A stretch of 64,000 nt of DNA from Harmonia axyridis (GCF_914767665.1 NC_059506.1:21057825-21121824), one strand, 5' to 3'; shown: positions 48,093 to 59,714, counted from the first letter of the stretch. Notes: generated by a model from the letters alone, not told the origin. Translations and numbers: made by a program.

Positions 48093-49349
48093 CTAATAGT
48101 ATTTTTCCATAGGTAGTCGTTGTGATAAATGCTTTCTTTTAGAGAACTTGGAATTCTGCTTAAGGGAACAGAGATACATGAAAAATTTTATGAGTGGTAC
48201 AAATTTTCTTATTAACTTGAATGAAACGCATACGTGAACGTAAGAGGTTCTTTCATATACAATTTTTTTAAATCTGTCCCAAACGTAAAAATCCGAAGTT
48301 GATGGAGCTGTACTTCTCACTGGGCACGAAACAGGTTCTGTCATATGTATCCTTCGATAAGGAAGCAATTCGTTCAAAAATATACCAACGTTGGGCCTAC
48401 AGTATGCGGAACACTCATTCTATTGAAAAATGATTTCACGCCTATCAATCAACGAAACTTCGAGAAAAGAAGTTTCATATCTGTTTCCGAAAATTCTTCA
48501 TAATTTTCCTGCCTATGATTGCACGAAACTAGTGAATGCGGAACTTTCTCTTGAGAAAAAAAGAAGTAAATTCGCCAGATTCGAAAATATTTCTGGCAAA
48601 TCAAAAGTTGCATGCCAAACATACTATTCAACCTCAAAGCGAAATAATTATCGAATTGGGATCAACGTGGAAAATGAAGACGAAAAATGAACTAAGGTAG
48701 AAAATCTTTTAAGAATCAAAAGAACTTCAAATTGAGGGTTATCAATAAATATGACTCAAACGACCGCAAATGAGTCATACCAACTTATTCTCCACGGTTC
48801 AAGTCTTATTTGGAATCATCCTGTATAGAACTTGAGTTATTGTGTAGTGCAGCAAGTTTTTCTGCTTGTTACAGGAGAGCTGCATGCGATCATTTTTCTC
48901 CAAAGACTTTGATGTTCGGATTTTGAAAAAAAAAATTATCAAGCAATTGAATTCGAATATTTGATGAGTAATTGTCGTTCGAAATCGATTCTGTCGGGCG
49001 CAGACATGATGAGTATAGAATCAAGTTTAATGATTTATGACTACCTATGATATAACTTTATTTTATATTGTTTTGTATAAACAATGAAAATATTATATAA
49101 ATGAACCGAATAAAAACCATGCTTCACAATCAAAACTATGTTGGAAATGATGGCCAATCATAAAAAGAACGGTTTGAATTCAATCAATTAGGAGTGTTAA
49201 GGAAGAATACAATAGAATGGTATAGTGTTATGAGGAGATATTGAACGTTTTCTGTGAAATTCATAGGAATATCGAAACTAAAAAGAATGAATCAAAATAA
49301 AATCATTGATATAAATATTATATCGATAACTGGAATGATCTAGTTCTTA
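48093..49349. other. No gene assigned
   Basis: Two overlapping short frames (48377-48093 minus, 48430-48690 plus; SLEKKRSKFARFENISGKSK) show no known domain. AT-rich. Confidence 0.35.
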
Positions 49350-50689
49350 GTTACAACTAGTTGAATAAAATAAATATTCTTAGAATTTGTCTCAGAACTG
49401 AAATCATCTGGAAAAATAAGAATGTGTGAGTGAAATAGATATTGTGAGCGGGTACTTGATTGAAAAATTCATTGAAAATATAATTTTAATAAAAACTGAA
49501 AATATCACATAACTGCAAGTCTGCAAATAAGGTTTGAAAATAACAAAACAAAAATAAAATGAATACTTTTCAGTCTCAAACAAATATTTTCAATTACACT
49601 CTATTTTTGCTAGTATTCTTTATATACCAGGATTTTAATTCGAACTCGGGCATCATTCTGGAAACTTGGCGAATGCATGGAAATGAATTCCATACATTCA
49701 TGTTTTCTGGGAGGATTCTTATTCCTTACATGATTCTTGAAGTGTATTAGTACTAATTGCTTCTCCTCTCCTGACCTTATATGGCGTTTTACTTCTTTGA
49801 GTGATCACGTCAGTTGATGAGCCTTGAAATATAAGTATCAAATATAAGATTTCTGGGCTTTTCACGGCCATTATCTGAAACAGAACCTATATAAAACATT
49901 TAATATTCCTGCATATTGAGAAGGTGTACACTCTGTTTGTGAGGTGCGAATCAAATTTTGCCTCAGATATAAACATTAATTATTGAACTGTTCAAAATAA
50001 TCATCATTCGTTTTTCATTACAATAAATATTGGAAGTCATAACACGAACATGTATTTTGTTAGATGTAAATCAGAAAAATTTCTATGGAAAATAACAATT
50101 ATTTTTCTTTCTAAACATATATAACACTAAATATAAATTATTCATCAAACTTAAAGAATCATCGAAAGTTTTACTTTCACATGGCAAATGACTTATTGAA
50201 ATCTGTGGACTTCAGATAAGGGAAATTGTCCGTGGCCACCAAGATTTACTATCGTTAGATTTGTTCCTTTGGTCACATTCAAAGAGTATCATTCATCAGT
50301 TGAGAAATTTCGAAATAAATTATCCGGCTCTGTTAAATTCAGAGAACTTGGTGGCCGCCGAATATATCTGAAGTTCACAGATTATAATGGATAGGCTTTA
50401 GGGTGACTTGCTATGTGGAACTGAATTTTTTGATTATTTATATAGTTGGATGAGCAATTTATATTCCATGTTATCATTATGAAAAGGAAATAAAAAGCGA
50501 TTTCATTTCTCATAGAAATTTTTTCGATTAACATTCAAAAACCACAAGATTGTATCACATCTATAATAACTAACAGCAATAAAAAATGATTACACAAATA
50601 GATTCTACTGAAAAAAGCTCCTGTAGAATGTTTTTGTTTCATTACTATAGTACCAATGATAAGAATGGTATGGGAACTTTTCTTTATAC

Positions 50690-50870
50690 TCCATTTTCAA
50701 CTTTCTTTGTGTAGCTTGAAAACAGATATACAGAAGGGCAGACAAAGAAACAGAGAAACAGATGAATGGACGGACATACAGACGTACGAAAAGATAATCA
50801 GACATACGGATGGAATGTCATACATACATACAGACAAACAGGCATATGGACGGAAGGACAGACAATGAAT
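50690..50870. repeat. Degenerate CAGA/CATA tetranucleotide tract in the left arm
   Basis: An imperfect run of GACA/CATA units (ACATACAGACAAACAGGCAT), mirrored at 53630-53700 in the right arm, where it is shorter. Confidence 0.8.
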
Positions 50871-50991
50871 TTGACTTATGATTTTTCATCAGGGATTCGC
50901 AAATCTATCGTTTGAGATAATTTTCGGCTAAACATTCGAAAACGAAAACTTTCCTCGAAAAACGAGCGCGCAAGTACTATTTTTCTAATCT

Positions 50992-51372
50992 TTAACATTC
51001 TGTGTGATTCGAATTAGGAATGCATGTATGAGGTTCTAAGAAAAAATTTGAATTTTCTTGGTTAGGAATAACTTTCGATATACTTACACAATCTCCCAAT
51101 CTATAATGATGACCCATCGATGCACATTGCTTATTTAAATGAACCTCTCTTTCAAAGTCGATACCTGTTCTGTGATCTGTTCTGTAGAACAGATTATCAG
51201 TTGTTTCATAATTTGTATCACTAAAATTAGTGAGGCAATAATGAGTTATTGCTTCGAACAATATCATAATCTAAAGAAATTGTCTCATGGAGTAATCATA
51301 ATCTATTCTATTTAAAAATATAATAATAATACCTGGCGCAATTTTTACTATGCAGTTGCTGCGCGCGGACAT
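50992..51372 (-). CDS. Small two-exon gene-like unit, left-arm copy
   Basis: Exon 1 (51372-51333, 40 bp) encodes MSARSNCIVKIAP plus one base and ends at a GT donor. The intron is 51332-51165. Exon 2 starts at 51164 and joins in phase: GIDFEREVHLNKQCASMG, HHYRLGDCVSISK, ending SNHTEC-stop at 50992, about 73 aa with five Cys. TATACAAAAGG lies about 70 bp upstream of the ATG. An internal GTAAGT after GDC could be a donor to a further exon. No signal peptide or known domain. The left-arm acceptor region has a 17-bp duplication relative to the right arm. Retention of the frame in both arms suggests a real or recently real gene; the function is unknown. Confidence 0.4.
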
Positions 51373-51440
51373 TGTTCCTTCACATCTCAACACAACTCAT
51401 ACCAATCAAACGATACCACAATAACACAAAAATTTCGAGC

Positions 51441-51451
51441 CCTTTTGTATA
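51441..51451 (-). promoter_or_regulatory. Candidate TATA box, left-arm unit
   Basis: TATACAAAAGG (minus strand) about 70 bp before the exon-1 ATG, at the same offset as in the two right-arm copies. Confidence 0.4.
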
Positions 51452-52603
51452 TCGAATAAACAAGATCGGACCCAAATGCGAGAACGCCCCACTCTGTATA
51501 TAATTGTTATGGTCAATCAACGTCTCGATTCCCTCAATGTGGTTGACCGCAGATGAAAGGCAACGATTTCAATATTAGATATTTTATCTTATCTGTATAT
51601 AAACCTAAAACTAACACTTGGCTACTTATACAAGCCCGGTAAAAACGGCCGTCGTCATGAGAAATGCTCATTTCGAATTGTCTGTACCCAGATCGAAAAT
51701 GAAATATTTAAACTATTTGCATTATATGCAGGTGATGTATGTAAGGAAGGAAAACGACTTCATGATTTGATTCTTGTATGAAAATTAGAAGGAGTAGTTC
51801 AATTATTTTTCGAAATCAGCCTCATTTCCAAGATACATTCTGTACAGCTCTAATAGTGTGTTGGCGAGTTTATGGTTATTGATATTTGTAACTGCTCTGA
51901 ATAAACATCGAATACAATTACTCTACACAATATTCGGAATTATTTTTGTGAAGATGATATTTCAGACATATAATCAGACTTTGGAAAAGAATATCGAAAG
52001 AGTAGAGTAGAGTAGATACTTTTTTTGAAATAAATCGATGCTTACGAGTATATCTGACCACTTTCAATACAGACACACGAAATCTTAGAATATTTCATTC
52101 TATGGTGCACTAACTCATTGATATGAAATGAGAAGAAGAGTTTTTTCGAATGACCAACAATTTTTCATTCTCATAAGATTTTGATGGAACAAAGCGTAGA
52201 TGTTGTTTGTTGTTGTGAAATAGATAAATTAATCACTTTATTTCCATATACAGTTGATACTCCTTCTAATTCTCATACAAGAATCAAATCATGAAGTCAT
52301 TTTCCTTCCTTACATACATCACCTTCATATAATGTAAATAGCTTAAATATATGATTTACGAGCTGCGTACAGAAAATTCCAAAAGAGTATTTCTCATGCC
52401 GACGCCCGTATTTTATGGGCTTGTATAAGTAGCCAAGTGTTACTTTCAGGTCCATATACAGAAAAGATGAAATATCTAATATAGAAATAGTTGCCTTTTA
52501 TTTTCGGCCTACCACATTGAGGGACTGGAGACGTTGATTGACCATAACAATTATATACAGAGTGGGGCGTTCTCGCATGTCGAGTTCGATCTTGATTATT
52601 CGA

Positions 52604-52613
52604 TATAAAAAGG
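52604..52613 (+). promoter_or_regulatory. Candidate TATA box, inner right-arm unit
   Basis: TATAAAAAGG, the most canonical of the three, about 70 bp before the ATG at 52681. Confidence 0.4.
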
Positions 52614-52680
52614 CGCGAAATGTTCGTGTTATTGTAGCATCGTTTAATTGGTATAAGTCGTGTTGAGAAGAGAAGGAACA

Positions 52681-52920
52681 ATGTCCGCGCGCAGCAACTG
52701 CATAGTAAAAATTGCGACAGGAATGGGTATTATTATTATTACATTTTTTTATAGAATAGATTCTGATTACTCCATGAGACAATTTCATTAGTTCATGATA
52801 TTGTTTGAAGCAATAACTTATCATTTTCTCACTAATTTTAGTGATACAAATTATGAATCAACTGAAATCTATTCTGCAGGTATCGACATTGAAAGAGAGG
52901 TTCATTGAAATAAGCAATGT
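52681..52920 (+). pseudogene. Gene-like unit, inner right-arm copy, broken
   Basis: Exon 1 (52681-52720) still encodes MSARSNCIVKIAT, but the donor GT is replaced by GA after a small insertion (CAGGAATGGGTATT). Exon 2 from 52880 reads GIDIEREVH then TGA. Broken at both the splice site and the frame. Confidence 0.5.
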
Positions 52921-53058
52921 GCACCGATGATCTAATATTGAAATCGTTGCCTTTCATCTGCGGTCAACCACATTGAGGGAATGGAGACGTTGATTGACCA
53001 TAACAATGATATACAGAGTGGGGCGTTCTCGTATTTGGGTCCGATCTTGTTTATTCGA

Positions 53059-53069
53059 TATACAAAAGG
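53059..53069 (+). promoter_or_regulatory. Candidate TATA box, outer right-arm unit
   Basis: TATACAAAAGG, identical to the left-arm box, about 70 bp before the ATG at 53138. Confidence 0.4.
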
Positions 53070-53137
53070 GCTCGAAATTTTCGTGTTATTGTGGTATCGT
53101 TTAATTGGTATGAGTTGTGTTGAGATATGAAGGAACA

Positions 53138-53501
53138 ATGTCCGCGCGCAGCAATTGCATAGTAAAAATTGCGACAGGTATTATTATTATATTTTTAAAT
53201 AGAATAGATTATGAATACTCCATGAGACAATTTCTTTAGATTATGATATTGTTCGAAGCAATAACTCATTATTGCCTCACTAATTTTAGTGATACAAATT
53301 ATGAAACAACTGATAATCTGTTCTGTAGGTATCGACTTTGAAAGAGAGGTTCATTTAAATAAGCAATGTGCATCGATGGGTCATCATCACAGATTGGAAG
53401 ATAGTGTTAATATATTTAAAGTTATTCCTAGCCAAGAGTATTTTAATTTTTCCCTACGACCCCATACATGCATTTCTAATTCGAATTACACAGAATGTTA
53501 A
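53138..53501 (+). CDS. Small two-exon gene-like unit, outer right-arm copy
   Basis: Exon 1 (53138-53177) encodes MSARSNCIVKIAT plus one base. The donor is GTATTA, the intron 53178-53328 ends TTCTGTAG, and exon 2 from 53329 reads GIDFEREVHLNKQCASMG, HHHRLEDSVNIFK, ending SNYTEC-stop at 53501. The first 18 residues of exon 2 are identical to the left arm. After GHH the two copies differ at about a third of residues with no length change, so constraint, if any, lies in the first part. Product not identified. Confidence 0.4.
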
Positions 53502-54160
53502 AGATGAGAAAAATAGTTCTTGCGCGCTCGTTTTTCGAGGAAAGTTTTCGTTTTCGCATAATAAGCCGAAAATTATCTGAAACAATAGAGTTTCGACTCC
53601 CGGATGAAAAATCATAGGTCAAATTCTTTGTCTGTCCTTCCGTCTGTATGCCTATTTGTCTGTATGTATGTCATTCCATCCGTATGTCTGTTAACATGAT
53701 ATATAAATTGCTCATCAAACTATATAAAAAGCCTCTCAATTTATTATTGCCAGGTATTTTCTTTTCAAAATTTTTCAACTGATGAATGGTGCTCTTCAAA
53801 TGTGATCAAAGGGACAAATCTAACGATGTTAAATTCATAGATCTTGGTGCCCACCGACAATTCACATTATCTGAAGTCCACAGATTTCAATATGATATTT
53901 GACATGTGAAAGTAAAACTTTCGATAATTTTTGAAGTTTGATGAATAATTAATATTAAGTGTTTTATATGTTTCAGACGGAAAAAATCAATTAGCATAGA
54001 AATTTTTCAGATTTACATCTGAAAAAACACACGATTGTATTATGATTTCAAAACTTAATTGCAACGAAAAATAAATGATGACTATTTTGAGCAGTTCAAT
54101 AGTTAATTTCTGTTTTATATCTGAGGCCAAATATGATTTGTTCCTCACAAACAGAGTGTA

Positions 54161-54862
54161 CCGGGTGGGCAAATTTCGATGTTTTAGCACTACAACTTTT
54201 AAACCTGAGGTGATAGACAAAATCTGATACCCTATACTCGGTCTCTTTTTCTGAGAAAATAGCAAGAGTTGTATTCATTTTTGGCCACCTGCTTTTATTT
54301 TCGAGTTATAAACGAAAATTGGAAAAATGGCGATATCGAAAAATTTTTATATTTCCGCTAATACTGATGCTAGAGCCCCGAAATTAAAACATTATACAGG
54401 CACTTTTTTACGTAGAATCAAGTTATGTTTTTTCAAAGACACTAAATTTCTGTGTCATTTCTTGAAAGCTTAATTTTTCCTGATTTCAAAAATATATAAC
54501 ATTGTGTGGTTTGAATCAAAATAAATAACAGAAAATAGTCAAAAATCTTTTTTTAACTAAGAGTCTCAATATTTAACTTTAATTTTGGGTCCAAGCTTCG
54601 TAATTAATGACCCTTTTGAAAAAACAAGACCGCTACTGGATTTTACGTGAAAAAGTGCCTCGATAATGTTTCAATTTCAGAGCTCTATCTTCAGTATTTT
54701 CCCAATTTTCGCTTATAACTCGAAAACAAAAGAAGTTGGCCAAAAATGAATACTACTCTTGTTACTTTCTCAGAAAAAGAGACCGAGAATCGGTATGAGA
54801 TTTTGTCTATGTCTAATGGTTTAAAAGTTGTAGTGCTAAAACATCGAAATTTGCCCACCCTG
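54161..54862. mobile_element. TACAGGGTGGGCAAATTTCG MITE family, copy 2 (complete)
   Basis: A 702-bp element with long inverted arms: CCGGGTGGGCAAATTTCGAT at 54161 and ATCGAAATTTGCCCACCCTG at 54862. The left arm of the giant repeat keeps the empty site (GGTGTACACTCTG), while the right arm reads AGAGTGTA-[element]-TACACC. Insertion at TA with TA duplication is thus shown directly. No ORF. Confidence 0.95.
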
Positions 54863-55405
54863 TACACCTATGGAAGTAGGCGGGAATATTAAATGTTTTA
54901 TATAGGTTCTGTTTGAGATAATGGCAGTGAAAGCCCAGAATGTTTCAAAAAAAATTTAATATTTGATACTTATATTCCAAGGTTCTTCAACTGACGTGGT
55001 CACTTAAAGTGAAGAAGTAAAACAGAAACGTCATATATGGCCAGGAGAGGAGAAGAATTTAGTACTTCAAACACTTTGAGAATCATGTAAGGAATAAGAA
55101 GCCTCCCAGAAAACATAAATGTATGGAATTCATTTCCACGCATTCACCAAGTTTCCAGAATGATGACTAAGTTAGATTTTGAATCCTAGTATATATATAG
55201 AATTCCAGCAAAATAGATTGTTAATAAAAATATTTCATGGAGACTGAAAAGTATTAATTATATTTTCAATGAGTTTTTTAATCAAGTACCCGATCACAAT
55301 ATCTATTTCACTCACATATTCAAATTTTTCCAGATGATTTCAGTTCTGAGACAAATTCTAAGAATGTTTATCGTATTCAATTTAGTTGTAACTAAAAAGT
55401 ATTAG

Positions 55406-56142
55406 TATTAAACTTATTATAAATTAACAAAATCATAATATCTATTTTGCCATCCTTGATGTTTTCTCGCTATAATGGTCGATCAAATACAACTCATCTC
55501 ACAAAAGTTTCGCTGTGCTCTCATCAAACACAAGAACTCATAACCAAAATTTCAGATAACTTATTTCATCACCTAACTCCAGATTCAGACATAATATAAT
55601 CGTGATTGGCGGATATATTGTAAGATATCTATATTTTCTGAATTCAATTACAATCGTTTGAGATCATTTCTACTCGATATTCGAAAATTTCGGACATTCT
55701 AACAAATTTTCATTCATTCAAAGTAACAGTTGAGATTATTCAATAAACATATTTCATGAAATAGCTGAACCATGCGAAAAATGCAATATTATCTTGATTT
55801 GTTCAGTTCTCAACGCCACTTATACAATTATAACAAAATGGTATATCGAATAGACGCGATAAGACCCTGTGATCTGACAACACCGCTGGGATCGACAAGG
55901 TGGGCTGTACATGTCAGTCGAGTATATGTGGGAATGAAAAGTCGGCGGAACGTGACGGGTCTCAAAAAGAGAACAGAATATATAATTTTCTTGAATGAGA
56001 AAAAAATTTTCCCCTCTATGGATGCCTAAGGAGTTATATTTTCAAACAGCTGATTTTTCACATATACACTCCAAGAAAACACTCGGATCACATGGGTCTG
56101 AGGTAGCCTGCCAAGTATAACGGGACTGAATACGTCTGTTGG

Positions 56143-56205
<63 letters not shown>

Positions 56206-56876
56206 CGCGACTAGACGTTCAAGGCCTACTACGTTGTCAATACTTCTTGAATGGACTATACTTCAAGAAATATTTTCCACAGATTGCTGATCCAAAATAA
56301 TTTCTTAATGACCGAGTTCCACGCAAACCTCTCCTCCATCTAGAAAATGTTTGATTAGGTGATAATCCCGACTTTCCCTTCCAGAAAATTTCCGATTTTT
56401 CCTGACTCCAATTCCCTAATTCCGCTAATCCGCTTAGACGTCTACGCGAAAGATTTGCTTGGAAGCCAAGAAGCACTTTAAGGAATCTAAAAATTGTACT
56501 CGTTAAGACTAACACACATCTCGATTAAAATGCGACATGACGGGATCAGTCGAAGGCGGCGTTCTGAGAAGATTCTGATGGGGAGGCTGTCTGAGATTAG
56601 GGAGTAACTCGAACGTCATTAGCTTTAGATTTAATGATGTTTCACGCCCGGAGAGAATCAAGATGTTGAGTTCGGCACTCCAACTTGGATTTAACGATTT
56701 TATTCGCTGCTTTCTTGCCCATATAGCTGGAGGCCTTCAGCTTTTCGCCATATTTGATGCGAATTTTTCAAACGGACTCTTGAGGAACGCTGGGAATTTC
56801 ATGTGTATATTTATCCAGCTCTCGTCAATCAGTGTCGTACTTAAATCGCCATGATATAGACATCGTCATCAATTGT
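55406..56876. other. No gene assigned; GC-richer blocks at 55850-56040 and 56230-56870
   Basis: The frames at 55772-56029 (plus), 56515-56237 (minus) and 56663-56854 (plus) fall in sequence richer in GC than the surroundings. None has a known domain. GATCTGACAACACCG near 55871 and GAAAAGTCGGCGG near 55937 faintly echo the 47.6-kb repeat. Candidate conserved non-coding DNA or decayed exons. Confidence 0.3.
56147..56201. repeat. (AT)n microsatellite, about 27 units
   Basis: Uninterrupted AT dinucleotide run. Confidence 0.97.
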
Positions 56877-56877
56877 A

Positions 56878-58043
56878 CAGTGCATCCCATTTTGGGTGAG
56901 ACAGCCAGGTTTCTCGCTTGTTATTTAAGATAGAGCCTTGCGGTTTTCACGTTCCTGTCCTCTTTTTTCGTGAAACTCAAGTTGGTCTAATCAGATTCTG
57001 CATAACTTTTTCCGTTCAAAAGATACAGGGTGATTTTGGAAATAGATACTTTTCGGACCCCTCCTTTATCTCTGAAATTATTAGAAATAATGCTGAGCTG
57101 AAAACTACGTCTGAATCAGGATTCTGCGTAGAATCCAGTGGCGTACTCAATATTTTTTTTCGGGGTATGGTTTTGAAGATTCAACACAAACCTATATTTT
57201 TTTCAATGGAACACCCTATATATCATTACTTCGTTGAATTCGTAATTTTTTTCCCTTCAAAATGATATATGATACTATGTAGGTAGGATGTTCAGAAATG
57301 TTAAAAAAACACTAAAACGTCAAATAATGATGATTTTTTGTGAATGGGCCATGAATTTTCTATGTTTCAATAAGAGGATTATTACTTTCGATTTTTAAAA
57401 GTAGTAGGTCATTGATGACACAAACATCCTTGTTGTTATTTTGGCTACTATGCATTTGGGAGCATTGTTTCATCAAGTAGGCATTGGAGGGAAAAAACCA
57501 ATCTAATCTAGCTGTCATCGCTATAAATTATTGTTATCATTATTGATTCTTCTTTTCTATGGAAAATCCATTGCCCATTAACAAAAAATCATCATTATTT
57601 GATGTTTTGGTGTTATTTTAACATTTCTGAACATCCTACCTACATAGTGTCATATATCATTTTGAAGGGAAAAAAATAACGAATTCAACAAAGTAATGAT
57701 ACACATGGTGTTCCATTAAAAAAAATATAAGTTTGTGTTGAATCTTCAAAACCATATCCCGAAAAAAAAATTGAGTACGCCACTGGATTCTACGCAGAAT
57801 TTTGATTCAGACGTAGTTTTTATCTCAGCATTATTTCTAATAACTTCGGAGATAAAGAAGGGGTCCGAAAAGTATCAATTTCCAAAATCACCCTGTATCT
57901 CCTGAACCGAAACAGTTATGCAAAATCTGATTAGACCAACTTGAGTTTCACGAAAAAGTAGGACAGGAATGTGAAAACCGCAAGGCTCTATCTTAAATAA
58001 CAAGCGAGAAACCTGGCTGTCTCACCCAAAATGGGATGCACTG
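56878..58043. mobile_element. Long-arm MITE, about 1.17 kb, CAGTGCATCCCATTTTGGG termini
   Basis: TA-flanked. CAGTGCATCCCATTTTGGGT at 56878 is mirrored by ACCCAAAATGGGATGCACTG at 58043. Arms of about 470 bp pair throughout (TCTATCTTAAATAACAAGCG, AGAATCCAGTGGCGTACTCA). The centre is about 57350-57590. The ORFs inside are shadows. Its right TA is shared with the next MITE. Confidence 0.9.
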
Positions 58044-58045
58044 TA

Positions 58046-58690
58046 CAGGGTGGGCAAATTTCGATGTTTAAGCACTACAACTTTTAAACCAGAGGTGATA
58101 GACAAAATCTGATACCCACTTCTCGATCTCTTTTTCTGAGAAACTAACAAGGGTAGTATTCATTTTTGACCACCTCTTTTTGTTTTCGAGTTATAAGCGA
58201 AAATTGGAAAAATGGCGATATCGAAAAACATTTATATCTCCGCTAATATTGATGATAGAGCTCTGAAATTAAAACATTATACCGGCACTTTTTTACGTAG
58301 AATCCAGTGGCATAATCGTATTTTCAAAAGGAATTCTAATTACGAAGCTATGACCCAAAGTTATGTTTTTTCAAATAGGAACACTAGATTTCTGTGCTAT
58401 TTTCTGAAAGCTTAATTTTTTTTTATTTCAAAAATATATAACATGCTATGGTTTGTATTGAAATGAATAACAGAAAATGGTCAAAAACCTTTTTTTACCT
58501 AAGAGTCTCAATATTTCTATGGTTTCAACTATTGATGAGCACAGAAAAATTGAGCTTTCTATAACAAGAACAGTGTCCTTCCGTCAATTTGATTATTTAT
58601 GTGCTTTTTACTAATTTCTACATAATTCGAATCTAGATTTATTTCATCAAAATAGTTTCGAAAAAGATAAATTATCTCGGAAAAAATTTC
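58046..58690. mobile_element. TACAGGGTGGGCAAATTTCG MITE family, copy 3 (right end missing)
   Basis: Starts CAGGGTGGGCAAATTTCGAT directly after the preceding MITE and follows copy 1 through AAAATTGAGCTTTCTATAAC. No mirrored right terminus was found before unrelated sequence begins near 58690. Confidence 0.8.
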
Positions 58691-58819
58691 CTAGGTAGCT
58701 TGATATGAATACAGTTTCAAATATTCATCTATTGAATTCGTTGCGAAATAGACCTGCTTCTGCCATGGGAAATCATCTAGTTGAGAGTAAACAATCTACC
58801 TCACTAAATAAACTAACTT

Positions 58820-59638
58820 TATCTACTCCTATTGAATTATATATTCATTATTCAACTGCTTTTGAGCAATTAATAGTATCTATTAACAAACACCGTGAGT
58901 TATAATAACTCACTGCCATAACTCACTATAATAAATAGGAAAATATGGATCTGTGCTTCTATACTTCTCTGCTTCTATTCGATTGGCCGAAAGGGAACAT
59001 TCCATTATTGTTATTGAGGGGAGGAATGTCCGAGGGGATGTCACTTTAATAATTTTGACGTTTTCAAATTAAGTTGATATCTAATTATTGTGAATGTTTT
59101 GCTGAAAGCGATTAATTCAGATGATGAAGATGAAATATTATATAGGCATACATGTCCAAAAGACAAACAGCTAATGTTACCATACAGAATTACTTGACCA
59201 AAAAATTATAAAGGAGTTTGAAAACATTTTCAAGATTGGTGTAGCAGTAAGATCATTAAGTCATCGTTTACAGGGAATGTTTTTTGATATATTTTAATGC
59301 ATTTTTATAGGCAACTATTAAGGTTTTTCAATCAAGTTGTCGTACTCTGTACTGTATTCGAGCTAGCCGAAACTAGTTCGATTATGATTGGTGACACTAA
59401 GTTTCCATCTCTCTTGTACGGGATCGAGCACATGTTTATTTTCCTTCTGTCTATATTCTAAGTCTGTATTTTTTTCTTAGTATTTATTGATGAAGTCGTA
59501 GATAAAGTATAGTATTCAACTTGCGGTAATGGTCATAACTCACTTGATGAATTACAGCACTCGCCTGCGGCTCGTGCTGCAAACTTCATCTGCGTGAGTT
59601 ATGACCTACATTACCGCTCGTTGAATAATATACTATTA
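58820..59638 (+). repeat. Dispersed 0.8-kb repeat, copy 2
   Basis: Same-strand match to 9822-10620 with small indels. Near 59500-59630 it holds a palindrome with the cap ACTCGCCTGCGGCTCGTG, flanked by GTGAGTTATGACC in both orientations; copy 1 has a shortened cap. No coding frame. Confidence 0.85.
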
Positions 59639-59714
59639 CTCCACCATTATAAGTTAACACTCTTAGAACGACTGAAGATTCTAAAAAGCAAGAATGACGA
59701 ACACCTCCTAAATA

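Larger units (their letters stand above)
52480..53400 (+). repeat. Tandem duplication of the gene-like unit in the right arm
   Basis: Two head-to-tail units of about 450 bp: 52480-52935 and 52936-53400. Shared: CACATTGAGGGA, TGGAGACGTTGATTGACCAT, ATATACAGAGTGGGGCGTTC, GTCCGCGCGCAGCAA, AAATTGCGACAGG, GGTATCGAC, GAAAGAGAGGTTCATT. The left arm has only one unit. Confidence 0.85.
49350..55405. repeat. Giant imperfect inverted repeat, about 6 kb
   Basis: The left arm (about 49350-51805) is mirrored by the right arm (about 52255-55405) around a 450-bp spacer. Paired landmarks: TTGTAACTA (49360/55390), ACTTTTCAGTCTC against GAGACTGAAAAGT (49565/55240), ACCTATATAAAACATTTAAT (49885/54890), CACTCTGTTTGTGAGG (49929/54145), TTCAATAGTTAATT-type sequence (49978/54095), GTCCGCGCGCAGCA (51360/53140), ATCAAATCATGAAGTCATTT (51755/52290). 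Near the exons the arms look more than 90% identical; elsewhere they carry indels. The right arm is longer because of a tandem duplication (52480-53400) and a MITE (54161-54862). No transposase is visible. Confidence 0.85.
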
